The notes: a model not told the origin generated them from the letters alone. DNA of 64,000 nt from Bacteroidota bacterium (GCA_023390775.1 JAEWCF010000062.1:1-64000), one strand, 5' to 3'. Shown: positions 24,972-34,159, counted from the stretch's first letter. Numbers and translations are program-made.

Positions 24972-25796
24972 ATGAAACAATACCTCGACCTCGTCCGCCA
25001 CGTCCTCTCCAACGGAACCGATAAAGGCGACCGCACGGGAACGGGCACGCGAAGTGTTTTCGGGTATCAGATGCGCTTTGACCTGGCCGAAGGTTTTCCA
25101 ATGGTGACCACCAAAAAGCTGCACCTGAAGTCTATCATTTACGAGCTTTTGTGGTTTCTGAAGGGCGATACCAATATTCAATACCTCAACGAAAACGGCG
25201 TCAGGATCTGGGACGAATGGGCAGACGAAAACGGCGATCTCGGACCGGTTTACGGCTATCAATGGCGAAACTGGAACGGCGACGGAATTGACCAGATAAA
25301 GGAATTGATCGAAACGTTGAAGACCAATCCGAATAGCCGTCGGATGGTGGTCTCCGCGTGGAACCCGTCGGTGTTGCCGGACACTTCAAGGAGTTTTGCC
25401 GACAATGTGGCCGACGGAAAGGCCGCCCTGCCGCCGTGTCACGCGTTTTTCCAATTTTATGTTGCCGACGGCAAGCTTTCCTGCCAATTGTACCAGCGAA
25501 GCGCCGATGTATTTTTGGGCGTACCGTTCAATATTGCTTCTTATGCCCTGTTCACGATGATGGTGGCCCAGGTGACAGGTTTCGAGCCGGGCGAATTCAT
25601 CCATACTTTTGGCGATGCGCACATCTACAACAACCACCGCGAACAGTTGGAGCTCCAGCTTTCACGCGATCCGAAGCCGCTCCCCAAAATGATCATCAAT
25701 CCACTGGTAAAGGATATTTTCGACTTCAAATTTGAAGATTTTACCCTCGAGGGCTACGAGCCGCATCCACACATCAAAGGCCAGGTAGCCGTTTAA
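24972..25796 (+). CDS. thyA: Thymidylate synthase
   Basis: Makes dTMP from dUMP with methylene-tetrahydrofolate, releasing dihydrofolate. 274 residues; catalytic C156 in [12 protein letters not shown], then [20 protein letters not shown], and [10 protein letters not shown]. Folate end [11 protein letters not shown]. Typical length. The stop overlaps the folA start (TAATG), so the enzyme that regenerates tetrahydrofolate is made with it. Its ATG directly follows the right end of the S23 element. Confidence 0.97.
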   Translation: MKQYLDLVRHVLSNGTDKGDRTGTGTRSVFGYQMRFDLAEGFPMVTTKKLHLKSIIYELLWFLKGDTNIQYLNENGVRIWDEWADENGDLGPVYGYQWRNWNGDGIDQIKELIETLKTNPNSRRMVVSAWNPSVLPDTSRSFADNVADGKAALPPCHAFFQFYVADGKLSCQLYQRSADVFLGVPFNIASYALFTMMVAQVTGFEPGEFIHTFGDAHIYNNHREQLELQLSRDPKPLPKMIINPLVKDIFDFKFEDFTLEGYEPHPHIKGQVAV

Positions 25797-26311
25797 TGAT
25801 GGGTCGCGATAAGACAGAAATTGTTTTGGTTGCCGCCGCCGCCGAGAACAATGCCCTGGGCAAGGACAACAAATTGCTTTGGCATCTGCCCGATGATTTC
25901 AAACGATTCAAAGCGCTGACCTCGGGACATTTCATCATCATGGGCCGAAAGACTTTTGAATCGCTGCCCGGAATGCTGCCCAACCGCACGCACATCGTCA
26001 TCTCGAAAAATCCCGGTTTCATGCCGGAAGGTTGCATCGTCGTGGGCAGCCTGGTTGAAGCGATCGCAAAAGTTCCCGAAGGCGAACCCGCTTTTGTCAT
26101 CGGCGGAGGCCAGATTTATTCCCAGGCTATTTCCATCGCCGATCGCATCGAGCTCACCCGCGTCCACAAAAGTTTCGAGGCCGATACTTTTTTTCCCGAA
26201 ATCGACCCGTCGGTATTTGAAATTACATTTGAACAACACCACAACGCCGACGATCGGCACCGATTTCCGTTCTCCTTCATCACCTACAGGAGGCGCGTTG
26301 CCGCTCAATGA
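25796..26311 (+). CDS. folA: Dihydrofolate reductase
   Basis: Reduces the dihydrofolate made by ThyA. 171 residues: NNALGKDNKLLWHLPDDFKR with the acidic active-site residue in PDDFKRFK, GRKTFESLPGMLPNR, FVIGGGQIYSQAI and a C-terminal strand YRRR. Two adjacent ATG codons are possible starts (25796 or 25799). Translationally coupled to thyA. Confidence 0.96.
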   Translation: MMGRDKTEIVLVAAAAENNALGKDNKLLWHLPDDFKRFKALTSGHFIIMGRKTFESLPGMLPNRTHIVISKNPGFMPEGCIVVGSLVEAIAKVPEGEPAFVIGGGQIYSQAISIADRIELTRVHKSFEADTFFPEIDPSVFEITFEQHHNADDRHRFPFSFITYRRRVAAQ

Positions 26312-26335
26312 CGTATATTTGCGTAAAGCATCAGG

Positions 26336-27070
26336 ATGTCGGAAAGCGTAAAACCATATAAGGATTCGGGACTCGGGAAAAAGGAGCAGGTAGCCACCAT
26401 GTTCGACAACATTTCCAAGGGTTACGACTCGCTCAACCGGGTCATTTCATTGGGTATCGACCAAAAGTGGCGTCGGAAAGTGGTGAGTCTCGTCGCCGAA
26501 ACAAATCCTAAAACCGTCCTGGACATCGCAACGGGCACGGGCGACCTTGCGATCATGATGTCGGGTTTGACTGCGGCAAAAATTACGGGTGCCGACATCT
26601 CGAACGGCATGCTGGAGGTGGGCCGAAAAAAGATCGCGGCGGGGAACCTCAACGACAGGATTGAACTCGTTTATGGCGATTCGGAGAATTTGCCTTTTGC
26701 CGATGCGAGTTTCGATGCAGTAACCGTCAGTTTCGGGATCCGAAATTTCGAGGATCTTGAAACAGGGCTTGCCGAAATATTGAGGGTGCTGAAGCCGGGC
26801 GGGCGTTTCGTCATCCTTGAAACATCAGTACCCGAAAAATTCCCCTTCAAACAGGGATATGCATTCTATACCAAGGCGATCCTGCCCCTGATTGGCAAGA
26901 TTTTCTCGAGAGACCGTTCGGCATACGGCTACCTTTCGGAATCGGCGTCGGTATTCCCGTACGGTGAAAATCTGAACAATATTTTGCGGAAAATCGGGTT
27001 TATAGACGTAGTTTCGATGCCGCAGACCTTTGGTGTCGCGACCATTTATTCAGCTTGGAAAAACGCATGA
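26336..27070 (+). CDS. ubiE: Demethylmenaquinone methyltransferase (UbiE/MenG)
   Basis: SAM-dependent last step of menaquinone synthesis. 244 residues: VATMFDNISKGYDSLNRVIS at the N-terminus, SAM motif I VLDIATGTGDLAI at about 61-73, FGIRNFEDLETGLAEILRVL and LKPGGRFVILE. Standard length. ATGA overlap with porT downstream. Flavobacteria use menaquinone only, so the MenG role is the likely one. Confidence 0.95.
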   Translation: MSESVKPYKDSGLGKKEQVATMFDNISKGYDSLNRVISLGIDQKWRRKVVSLVAETNPKTVLDIATGTGDLAIMMSGLTAAKITGADISNGMLEVGRKKIAAGNLNDRIELVYGDSENLPFADASFDAVTVSFGIRNFEDLETGLAEILRVLKPGGRFVILETSVPEKFPFKQGYAFYTKAILPLIGKIFSRDRSAYGYLSESASVFPYGENLNNILRKIGFIDVVSMPQTFGVATIYSAWKNA

Positions 27071-27759
27071 GAAAAGCCGTCTTGATTTTTTTACTTCTGG
27101 TCGTGGGCAAGGCTTCGGCGCAATTCGGGAAAGACCCGCTCATCAACCTGGAAAATTTTGACCGGCAGCGCGTCCATTGGGGGTATTTCCTTGGCTTCAA
27201 CAGTTACGATTTCAAATTTGACTACAAGACTCCGCCCGGTAAGGATATCCTGGTCGAGGGGACGACCGGGTTCAACGTCGGGCTCGTGGGTAATCTCAGG
27301 CTGACCGAATACATCGACCTGCGATTTGAGCCTGGGCTTTACTACACGCAGCGCAACCTGATTTTCCAGAATCTTATCCTGGCGGCCGACCGTGATCGCG
27401 AGGTTCGATCTACTTATATCCACTTCCCGCTATTGGTGAAATTTTCATCGCTCCGCACGGGGAACATTCGGCCCTATCTGACTGCCGGCCTTTCGGAAAC
27501 CCTAAACATTTCCAGTAATTCCAAGTCGAAAGACGATAATTCGGCGGGGCGTTTCCGCGTCAAGCAGTGGACTTCCAACTGGGAGGTTGGTTTTGGGGTT
27601 GACCTCTATTTTGAATACTTCAAGTTTTCACCTTCCATCCGCGGGGTCTTTGGCCTGAGCGACGAACTCATCCGCGACGCCGACCCGAACAGCCCGTGGA
27701 CTTCGAACATCGATGCGATGAAGACGAGGGCGGTTTTTGTGAATTTCACGTTTCACTAG
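27067..27759 (+). CDS. porT: Type IX secretion outer-membrane protein PorT
   Basis: 231 residues from ATG 27067, which overlaps the ubiE stop and begins a signal peptide (MRKAVLIFLLLVVGKASAQ). The mature part is an eight-strand-like outer-membrane barrel: HWGYFLGFNSYDFKFDYK, GLVGNLRLTEYIDLRFEPGL, TYIHFPLLVKFSS, and the end VFVNFTFH. PorT is required for type IX secretion and gliding in this phylum. Location beside ubiE is conserved in Flavobacteria. The TAG stop starts a CAGTCGT array. Confidence 0.92.
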   Translation: MRKAVLIFLLLVVGKASAQFGKDPLINLENFDRQRVHWGYFLGFNSYDFKFDYKTPPGKDILVEGTTGFNVGLVGNLRLTEYIDLRFEPGLYYTQRNLIFQNLILAADRDREVRSTYIHFPLLVKFSSLRTGNIRPYLTAGLSETLNISSNSKSKDDNSAGRFRVKQWTSNWEVGFGVDLYFEYFKFSPSIRGVFGLSDELIRDADPNSPWTSNIDAMKTRAVFVNFTFH

Positions 27760-28374
27760 TCGTCAGTCGTCAGTCATCAGTCGTCAGTCGGGTCAAAATG
27801 GATGTTTTTAGCTTTCAGTCTTCAGATATCAGCTATCAGTTTGTCTGCGGCCAAGCGATGTTCTTTGGTCAGGCAACCTTATAACTTGCAACTTTACAAA
27901 CCAAAGCACCAATCGCGAACTGAAGCAATATTTTTCATTCGCTAATTGGCCATTCGCTAATTAACTTCGCTATCGCTCCGTTCCGTTCGGCTTCGCCTCG
28001 GGTCGCTAATTGGCTCATTCGCCAATTAAATTTACGGCAATCCCGTACCAGTTGCATCCTTGATTCCCGGAACTTGTGGGCGGCGGGTGGGGGAAAAAAT
28101 GTAAAGCTTTAAGTTGTCAATCGTCAGTCGTCAGTCGTTTTTAGCTGTCAGCTTTCAGCTATCAGCTATCAGCTTGTCTGCCGCCAGCCGATGTTATTTG
28201 GTCAGGCAACCTTATAACTTGCAACTTTACAAACCAAAGCTATTGACCTGAAGTGATATTTCCTCATTCGCTAATTGACCCATTCGCTACTTAACTTCGC
28301 TATCGCTCCGTTCCTTTCGGCTCCGCCTCGGGTGGCTAATTGGCTAATTGGCCCATTCGCTAATTGGCTAATTA
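27757..28374. repeat. Repeat mosaic between porT and the rRNA methyltransferase gene
   Basis: CAGTCGT array from the porT TAG stop (27757-27794), CAGCTATCAG units, AACTTGCAACTTTACAAA (reverse of the GTAAAGTT block), then GCTAATTG arrays with an internal CGCTCCGTTC / GGCTTCGCCTCGGG core (27928-28030). A diverged GC-rich repeat follows (28034-28100). The whole order then repeats 330 bp downstream. Blocks here are the reverse complement of those at 5971-6965. The last GCTAATTG array contains the TAA stop of the next gene. Confidence 0.85.
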
Positions 28375-29097
28375 CTCCCTCCGCCGCAATTCACCCAACA
28401 TCACCGCCGCCGCCGTCGCCACGTTGAGGCTTTCGGCTTTTTGAAGGGGACCAAAGCGCGGGATGGCTATGCGACGGGTGCAACGTTTTTCAATTTGGGA
28501 AGAAATACCGTTGGCCTCATTTCCAAGGACGATGGCAATGTTTTCCGTAAAGGTGGATTCGTAAAGATTTTCGCCGTCCATGAACGTGCCGATTATTTCA
28601 CCTTCAAAGCCGGAAATATAAGCAGAAAGGTCGGCGTAGGATACTTCAACGCGGGCGAGCGAGCCCATGGTGGCCTGCACGACTTTGGGGTTATAGATAT
28701 CGGCCGATTCTTTGGAACACACCAGATTCGTCACCCCAAACCAATCGCAAAGCCTGATGATCGTGCCCAGGTTCCCCGGGTCGCGAATGTCGTCCAGGAC
28801 GACGGTAATGCGTGACTTCGGAAGGTTGAGCCCTGATGGAATCCTGTAAATTGCCAGGCATTGATTGGGCGTAGTGAGGGCGCTGATCTTTCCCAATTCC
28901 CCCTCCGAAACCTCGATTGCCGGCGGCATGCCCCCGATGTGGCAACCCTTCAGTGCAAACCATTTCTCAAGTTCGAAACCGGCTTGGTAAAATTCCCTGA
29001 CTACCTTTGGCCCTTCGGCGAAAAACAGCCGCTCGACATCCCTGAATTTTTTTTGGCGAAGCCCCGTTATTAGCTTAATCTGGTTTTTGCCAAGCAT
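28372..29097 (-). CDS. TrmH-family (SpoU) RNA 2'-O-methyltransferase
   Basis: 241 residues with an N-terminal substrate-binding domain (IKLITGLRQKKFRDVERLFF) and the SPOUT knot: DDIRDPGNLGTIIRLCDWFG (motif 1), IVLGNEANGIS (motif 2) and IAIPRFGPLQKAESLNVATA (motif 3). It methylates a 2'-hydroxyl in rRNA or tRNA using SAM; the exact site cannot be told. Divergent from tamL, a common pairing in Flavobacteria. Its TAA stop lies in the GCTAATTG array. Confidence 0.93.
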   Translation of the reverse strand: MLGKNQIKLITGLRQKKFRDVERLFFAEGPKVVREFYQAGFELEKWFALKGCHIGGMPPAIEVSEGELGKISALTTPNQCLAIYRIPSGLNLPKSRITVVLDDIRDPGNLGTIIRLCDWFGVTNLVCSKESADIYNPKVVQATMGSLARVEVSYADLSAYISGFEGEIIGTFMDGENLYESTFTENIAIVLGNEANGISSQIEKRCTRRIAIPRFGPLQKAESLNVATAAAVMLGELRRRE

Positions 29098-29116
29098 GGA
29101 AATAAGTGTATTTTTG
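29085..29116 (+). promoter_or_regulatory. Putative tamL promoter
   Basis: TTG (29085-29087), 21 bases, TATTTTTG (29109-29116). It starts inside the 5' end of the divergent methyltransferase gene and leaves a leader of about 14 bases before the TTG start of tamL. Confidence 0.5.
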
Positions 29117-29136
29117 GTTTTTATATCAACCTTCCC

Positions 29137-31686
29137 TTGAGAAACCTGTCTGCAAAAGTATCATTAATTATCCTAACCGGGATAATGATCACGGCCTGCG
29201 ACACGGTGAAACGAGTGCCCGCAAACCGCCATCTGCTTACCAAAAACGAGATTTCGGTCAATGGAGAGGAGCGCGATGACGAGGAACTCGAAGACCAGCT
29301 CTACCAGAAGCCAAACAGTTCCATTTTTGGTTATAAGCTTCGGCTTAACCTGTACAACCTGGCCAAATCCAATCCCGACTCTTCCTACCGCGCGAAATTC
29401 ATCCGCAAAACCGGCAAGTATGAGCGCATGGCCAAAATCCTGTCCAAGAAGCAAGTCGACCGGCTGGGGAAGTCGTTCTGGTATTTCGGCATCCACAATT
29501 TCCTGAAAAAATCGGGAGAAGCGCCCGTGCTGGTGGATGAACGAAGCACAAAAAAGTCGGTTACACGGTTGAAATCATATTACTTCAACAACGGATATTT
29601 TGACGTGAAGGCCGAATACAAAATCGACACCACCGGCCTGAAGCGCGCCAAGATTTCCTACGATGTTCAGACGGGAAGCGCCTACATCCTGGATTCGCTT
29701 CGAAGCACAATTTCAACACCTGCGCTCGATTCGCTTTACAAGGCTTCCATCGGCGAAAGCCAGATTAAGAGCGGGCGGCAATACCGAACGGCCGATTTTG
29801 AGGAAGAACGAAACCGCATCACGACCCATTTCCGCAACCGCGGCGTCTATAATTTCCAGCCGACCTACATCAAGTTCGACATTGATACCGTGGATGTGGC
29901 CGACCACCGGGCGAACGTCAATACGATCATCGGCGATTACCAATACCGGATCGGCGACTCAACGGCGACCAGGCCCTTCAATATTTACAGGATCAGCCGG
30001 GTAAATATCTATTCCACCACCCCTGCCGACAAGACGTTTTCGCGCAAGACCGACAGCATCACCTACAACGGGTTCCACATCTACAGCAGCGGTAAACTGA
30101 GGTATCGGCCCAAGGCGATCACCAACGCCGTTTTCATAACCCCGGGCGCGCTCTTTGCCGATTTCAGGACGACGCTGACCTCGCGTTATCTGTCAAATCT
30201 GCGTGTTTTCAATTACCCGACGATACAATATACGCCCGACAGCACCGACACCGGATTGATCGCGAACATCTACCTGGTTTCAAAAGAGAAGTACACCTTT
30301 GGGGCGGGGATCGACTTTACGCATTCCAACATCCAGGATTTCGGTATTTCGGGCAACACGTCCTTTACGATCCGCAACGTCTTCAACGGCGCCGAAACCC
30401 TTGAAGTCGCGGCCAGGGGAAACATTGGTTCGTCAAAGGATTTCGCAAACCCCGATGATACTTTTTTCAATGTGTCCGAATACGGTGCCGACATCAAGCT
30501 TTCGTTCCCGCGGGTTTTTCTGCCCATCAATACGGAGAAGATCATCCCCAAGAACATGATCCCGAGCACGGTGCTCAGTTTTGGCATCGCCAAACAACGC
30601 AACATCGGTCTTGACAAGGAAAATTTCACCGGCGCGATGACCTATAACTGGACCCCGAAGCGTTTCAGGACGGCGCGATTTGACCTGTTCAACATCCAGT
30701 ACGTGAACAATGTCAACATCGGGAACTACTTCAACGTATACAGGTCCTCTTACGACGTACTCAACGAAATCGCCGAAGATTACAACGTCAATCCCGAATT
30801 CCTCGATGAGGACGGCAACCTGACCATCGACCAGGGCGGGGCCAACCTATTCATCAACCAGGTGCTGGCGGATCCCGCATCGCTGGGCGTGACCGATGAG
30901 GATTTCAAGACCGTGACAAACATCGAGGAGCGCCGCAAGAGGCTTACCGAGAACAACCTGATTTTCGCCTCCAGCTACAGCTATTCAAAAACCACCAAAA
31001 CCGATCTGCAGGACGACACGTTCCACGTATTCAGGGCTAAGCTGGAATCGGCGGGGAATTTTTTGTCGGCGCTTGCAAGGCTTTCCAAAGGACTCGAAAA
31101 CCAAAGCGGGGCCAACACCTTCCTGGACGTTGCCTACTCCCAATACGCGAAAGGCGAGGCGGAATTCATCAAGCATTGGCAATTGGGCCGCAAGAAAGTC
31201 CTTGCCCTTCGTGCCTTTGGAGGCATCGCGATCCCGTACGGCAATTCAAACAGCGTCCCGTTTTCCCGAAGTTATTTTGCCGGCGGCTCCAACGATAACC
31301 GGGCCTGGCAGTCGTATGGGCTTGGGCCGGGGCGTTCGCGGACCATCAATGACTTCAACGAAGCCAATATGAAGCTGGCTTTCAGTACCGAATATCGTTT
31401 CAACCTTTTCGGAAGTTTCAACGGGGCCCTGTTTGTCGATGCGGGCAACATCTGGAACGTGTTGGACAATGTCACCGATGAACGTGCGGTTTTCGAGAGT
31501 ATCGATTCGTTGAGCGAAATTGCGGTCGGGTCGGGTTTCGGGCTTCGGTATGACTTCAACTTCTTCGTGCTGCGGCTCGATCTCGGCTTTAAAACGTACA
31601 ATCCGGCAGAGGACAACGGCCGATGGTTCCGCGAGTACAATTTTGCGCATTCGGTCCTAAATATCGGGATCAACTATCCTTTCTAG
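29137..31686 (+). CDS. TamL, BamA-family outer-membrane lipoprotein
   Basis: 849 residues from a TTG start. This start is needed to give a full lipoprotein signal (RNLSAKVSLIILTGIMITAC, lipidated C21); the first ATG would leave only four residues before the Cys. POTRA-like repeats occupy about 30-330 and a 16-strand Omp85 barrel the rest, with VPFSRSYFAGGSNDNRAWQS as the family's loop-6-type region and GFGLRYDFNFFVLRLDLGFK near the end. TamL replaces TamA in Bacteroidota and acts with TamB in envelope assembly. No tamB follows; fbaA does. Confidence 0.9.
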   Translation: MRNLSAKVSLIILTGIMITACDTVKRVPANRHLLTKNEISVNGEERDDEELEDQLYQKPNSSIFGYKLRLNLYNLAKSNPDSSYRAKFIRKTGKYERMAKILSKKQVDRLGKSFWYFGIHNFLKKSGEAPVLVDERSTKKSVTRLKSYYFNNGYFDVKAEYKIDTTGLKRAKISYDVQTGSAYILDSLRSTISTPALDSLYKASIGESQIKSGRQYRTADFEEERNRITTHFRNRGVYNFQPTYIKFDIDTVDVADHRANVNTIIGDYQYRIGDSTATRPFNIYRISRVNIYSTTPADKTFSRKTDSITYNGFHIYSSGKLRYRPKAITNAVFITPGALFADFRTTLTSRYLSNLRVFNYPTIQYTPDSTDTGLIANIYLVSKEKYTFGAGIDFTHSNIQDFGISGNTSFTIRNVFNGAETLEVAARGNIGSSKDFANPDDTFFNVSEYGADIKLSFPRVFLPINTEKIIPKNMIPSTVLSFGIAKQRNIGLDKENFTGAMTYNWTPKRFRTARFDLFNIQYVNNVNIGNYFNVYRSSYDVLNEIAEDYNVNPEFLDEDGNLTIDQGGANLFINQVLADPASLGVTDEDFKTVTNIEERRKRLTENNLIFASSYSYSKTTKTDLQDDTFHVFRAKLESAGNFLSALARLSKGLENQSGANTFLDVAYSQYAKGEAEFIKHWQLGRKKVLALRAFGGIAIPYGNSNSVPFSRSYFAGGSNDNRAWQSYGLGPGRSRTINDFNEANMKLAFSTEYRFNLFGSFNGALFVDAGNIWNVLDNVTDERAVFESIDSLSEIAVGSGFGLRYDFNFFVLRLDLGFKTYNPAEDNGRWFREYNFAHSVLNIGINYPF

Positions 31687-31734
31687 CGTAATAATTATTA
31701 ATTTTACAGCCTTAACAAAAAACCTCGCAAGACT

Positions 31735-32802
31735 ATGCCGCACAACATAAAACCGGGGGTCGCGACCGGCGATCAGGTTCAGGAAATCTTTCGTTATGCC
31801 AAGGAAAAAGGCTTTGCGCTTCCGGCCGTCAACGTGATCGGTTCCAGTTCGATCAATTGCGTTCTGGAGACCGCGGCGAAGCTCAAATCCCCGGTGATTA
31901 TCCAGTTTTCGAACGGTGGGGCGGCCTTCAATGCGGGAAAAGGTTTGTCCAATGCCGATGAAAAAGCGGCCATTGCGGGAGGTATCGCAGGAGCCAAGCA
32001 CATCCATACTTTAGCAGAAGCCTACGGCGCAACGGTTATCCTCCATACGGACCACTGCGCAAAGAAATTGCTTCCTTGGATCGACGGGCTGCTTGAGGCA
32101 TCTGAAAAACATTTCGCCGAAACCGGGAAGCCATTGTATTCTTCACACATGCTCGATCTCTCGGAAGAGCCGATCGAGGAAAATATCGAAACCTGCAAGA
32201 AATACCTTGAGCGCATGTCCAAAATGGGGATGACCCTTGAAATCGAACTCGGGATCACCGGTGGCGAGGAAGACGGCGTGGACAATTCCGATGTGGACAG
32301 TTCCAAACTCTACACCCAACCCGAAGAGGTCGCGTACGCCTACGAGGAATTGATGAAGGTGAGCCCGCGCTTTACGATTGCCGCAGCGTTTGGCAACGTG
32401 CACGGAGTCTACAAACCAGGAAATGTCAAACTGACACCCAAAATCCTCAAGAATTCGCAGGATTTTGTCCAGAATAAATTCAACACGGGCCATAACCCAA
32501 TCGATTTCGTTTTCCACGGGGGTTCAGGATCGACGCTGGAGGAAATCCGCGAGGCAATCTCCTACGGCGTGATCAAGATGAACATCGATACCGACCTGCA
32601 ATTTGCCTTTACCGAAGGCATCCGCGATTACATGACCGGAAAAATCGATTACCTTCGCACCCAGATCGGCAGCCCGGACGGCCCGGATTCGCCCAACAAG
32701 AAGCACTACGACCCGCGCAAATGGATCCGCGAAGGCGAAATGACTTTCAACAAGAGGCTGGAGCAGGCGTTCGCCGATCTGAACAACGTCAACACTTTAT
32801 AG
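31735..32802 (+). CDS. fbaA: Fructose-bisphosphate aldolase, class II
   Basis: Zinc-dependent cleavage of fructose 1,6-bisphosphate in glycolysis and the reverse step in gluconeogenesis. 355 residues: LPAVNVIGSSSINCVLETAA (29-48), catalytic D106 with zinc ligand H107 in LHTDHCAKKLLPW, EIELGITGGEEDG, the second His in NVHGVYKPGN, and FHGGSGSTLEEI with NIDTDLQFAFTEGI for the phosphate. Full-length E. coli FbaA type. The TAG stop begins a GTGGCTG array. Confidence 0.96.
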   Translation: MPHNIKPGVATGDQVQEIFRYAKEKGFALPAVNVIGSSSINCVLETAAKLKSPVIIQFSNGGAAFNAGKGLSNADEKAAIAGGIAGAKHIHTLAEAYGATVILHTDHCAKKLLPWIDGLLEASEKHFAETGKPLYSSHMLDLSEEPIEENIETCKKYLERMSKMGMTLEIELGITGGEEDGVDNSDVDSSKLYTQPEEVAYAYEELMKVSPRFTIAAAFGNVHGVYKPGNVKLTPKILKNSQDFVQNKFNTGHNPIDFVFHGGSGSTLEEIREAISYGVIKMNIDTDLQFAFTEGIRDYMTGKIDYLRTQIGSPDGPDSPNKKHYDPRKWIREGEMTFNKRLEQAFADLNNVNTL

Positions 32803-32906
32803 TGGTTTGTGGCTGGTGGCTGGGGAGCTACAGCTGACATCACATATGTATAATATCGATTGCTTAGTGCACTAATCACTGGCAACTAAACACTAGCAAC
32901 TAAAAA
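32800..32906. repeat. Gene-less inverted arrays between fbaA and accD
   Basis: Left arm starts with the fbaA TAG stop (TAGTGGTTTGTGGCTGGTGG). Right arm (about 32868-32904) is the reverse complement family (CACTAATCACTGGCAACTA, CACTAGCAACTA) and ends at the accD ATG. About 45 bp lies between. Confidence 0.8.
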
Positions 32907-33761
32907 ATGGCTTGGTTTAAAAGAACCCAAAAAGGCATTACGACCGCCACCGAAGATAAGAAGGATGTCCCGAAAGGGCTTTGGTACAAATCCCCGACGG
33001 GAAAAATCGTCGACGCCGATGAATTGGCTCGCAACCTCTATGTAAGCCCCGAAGACGGTTTTCACGTGCGCATCGGCAGCAAGGAGTATTTTGAGATCCT
33101 TTTCGACAATAATGAATTCAAGGAACTTGATGCCAACATGACATCGAAGGATCCGCTGCATTTTGTCGATACCAAGAAATACAGCGAGCGCCTTAAGGAC
33201 GCGATGGAGAAAACCAAACTCAAGGATGCGGTTCGCACCGGCGTTGGGAAATCCAAGGGCAAAGACCTGGTGGTATGTTGCATGGATTTCGCCTTTATCG
33301 GCGGATCGATGGGCGCCGTAGTAGGCGAAAAAATCGCACGCGGAATCGATTATGCCATCAAGAACAAGATTCCCTTCATGATGATCTCGAAGTCAGGTGG
33401 CGCCCGGATGATGGAAGCCGCTTATTCCCTCATGCAACTCGCGAAAACCAGCGCCAAGCTCGCGCAACTGGCCGATGCGAAAATTCCCTACATTTCTCTT
33501 TGTACCGATCCGACGACGGGCGGAACTACCGCATCCTACGCGATGCTGGGCGACGTGAACATCTCCGAACCCGGAGCGCTGATTGGTTTCGCAGGGCCAC
33601 GCGTGGTGAAGGACACGACCGGAAAAGACCTTCCGGAAGGCTTCCAAACCGCCGAGTTCGTACTCGAGCACGGTTTCCTGGATTTCATCACCCCGCGAAA
33701 GGAATTAAAGAATAAAGTCAACCTTTTCCTGGACTTGATCCAGAATCAGGAAATCAGATAA
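32907..33761 (+). CDS. accD: Acetyl-CoA carboxylase carboxyltransferase, beta subunit
   Basis: Transfers carboxyl from biotin to acetyl-CoA with AccA. 284 residues; crotonase-like carboxyltransferase core with [36 protein letters not shown] and [17 protein letters not shown]. The N-terminal part aligns with the zinc ribbon ([32 protein letters not shown]), but the four zinc cysteines are absent (SPTG and SPED stand where CPxC is normal). From memory this loss is shared by Flavobacteriaceae AccD. A strong terminator follows. Confidence 0.95.
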   Translation: MAWFKRTQKGITTATEDKKDVPKGLWYKSPTGKIVDADELARNLYVSPEDGFHVRIGSKEYFEILFDNNEFKELDANMTSKDPLHFVDTKKYSERLKDAMEKTKLKDAVRTGVGKSKGKDLVVCCMDFAFIGGSMGAVVGEKIARGIDYAIKNKIPFMMISKSGGARMMEAAYSLMQLAKTSAKLAQLADAKIPYISLCTDPTTGGTTASYAMLGDVNISEPGALIGFAGPRVVKDTTGKDLPEGFQTAEFVLEHGFLDFITPRKELKNKVNLFLDLIQNQEIR

Positions 33762-33763
33762 GA

Positions 33764-33789
33764 AGAGCGCCTCCGGGCGCTTTTTTTTT
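33764..33789 (+). terminator. accD terminator
   Basis: AGCGCC (33766-33771), four-base loop, GGCGCT (33776-33781), then nine T. Confidence 0.9.
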
Positions 33790-33837
33790 GCCATGAACTT
33801 TTTGAAAACGCATTTAACACAATATGCGGTTTTACCG

Positions 33838-33990
33838 TAAATAACGCTGCAGGTTCGCGGCAACTTTTGACCTCAAAGGTTTCGAACCCGAGGCGTAGCC
33901 GAACTGTATGGAGCGAAGCGGAATAAAACCTTTGAGGTTGTTTTTAAAATGGCCCGTTATACAAAAATAACGCTGGAAGTTCCATGCAAC
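33838..33990. repeat. Hairpin repeat with flanking direct repeats
   Basis: CCTCAAAGGTTT (33871-33882) and AAACCTTTGAGG (33927-33938) enclose a core with CCCGAGGCGTAGCCGAAC and GGAGCGAAGCGGAAT. The same core type appears inside other arrays at 20375-20395, 20850-20880, 27965-28010 and 28295-28335. AATAACGCTG (33840 and about 33967) is repeated directly on both sides. Confidence 0.75.
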
Positions 33991-34010
33991 CACACCCAGA
34001 TCCCTCAATA

Positions 34011-34135
34011 GCCGCGTGAGCGGTTGCGGCAACTATCCTTTTGTGAGGCACGAGCAAAAGATAGTGCCAAAGACGCGACGGCGCCCCGGCTGCACGAATG
34101 CCAATTTATAATTTATAATTTGTAATTTATAATAG
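34011..34135. repeat. REP-like palindrome plus AATTTATA array
   Basis: Diverged copy of the CATCCTTTT / CAAAAGATA palindrome (GCGGCAACTATCCTTTTG, GAGCAAAAGATAGTGCC), followed by four AATTTATA-type units at 34100-34133. Third composite of this type in the window. Confidence 0.75.
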
Positions 34136-34159
34136 TTGTTGGCGCCGGCACGCCAAAAC

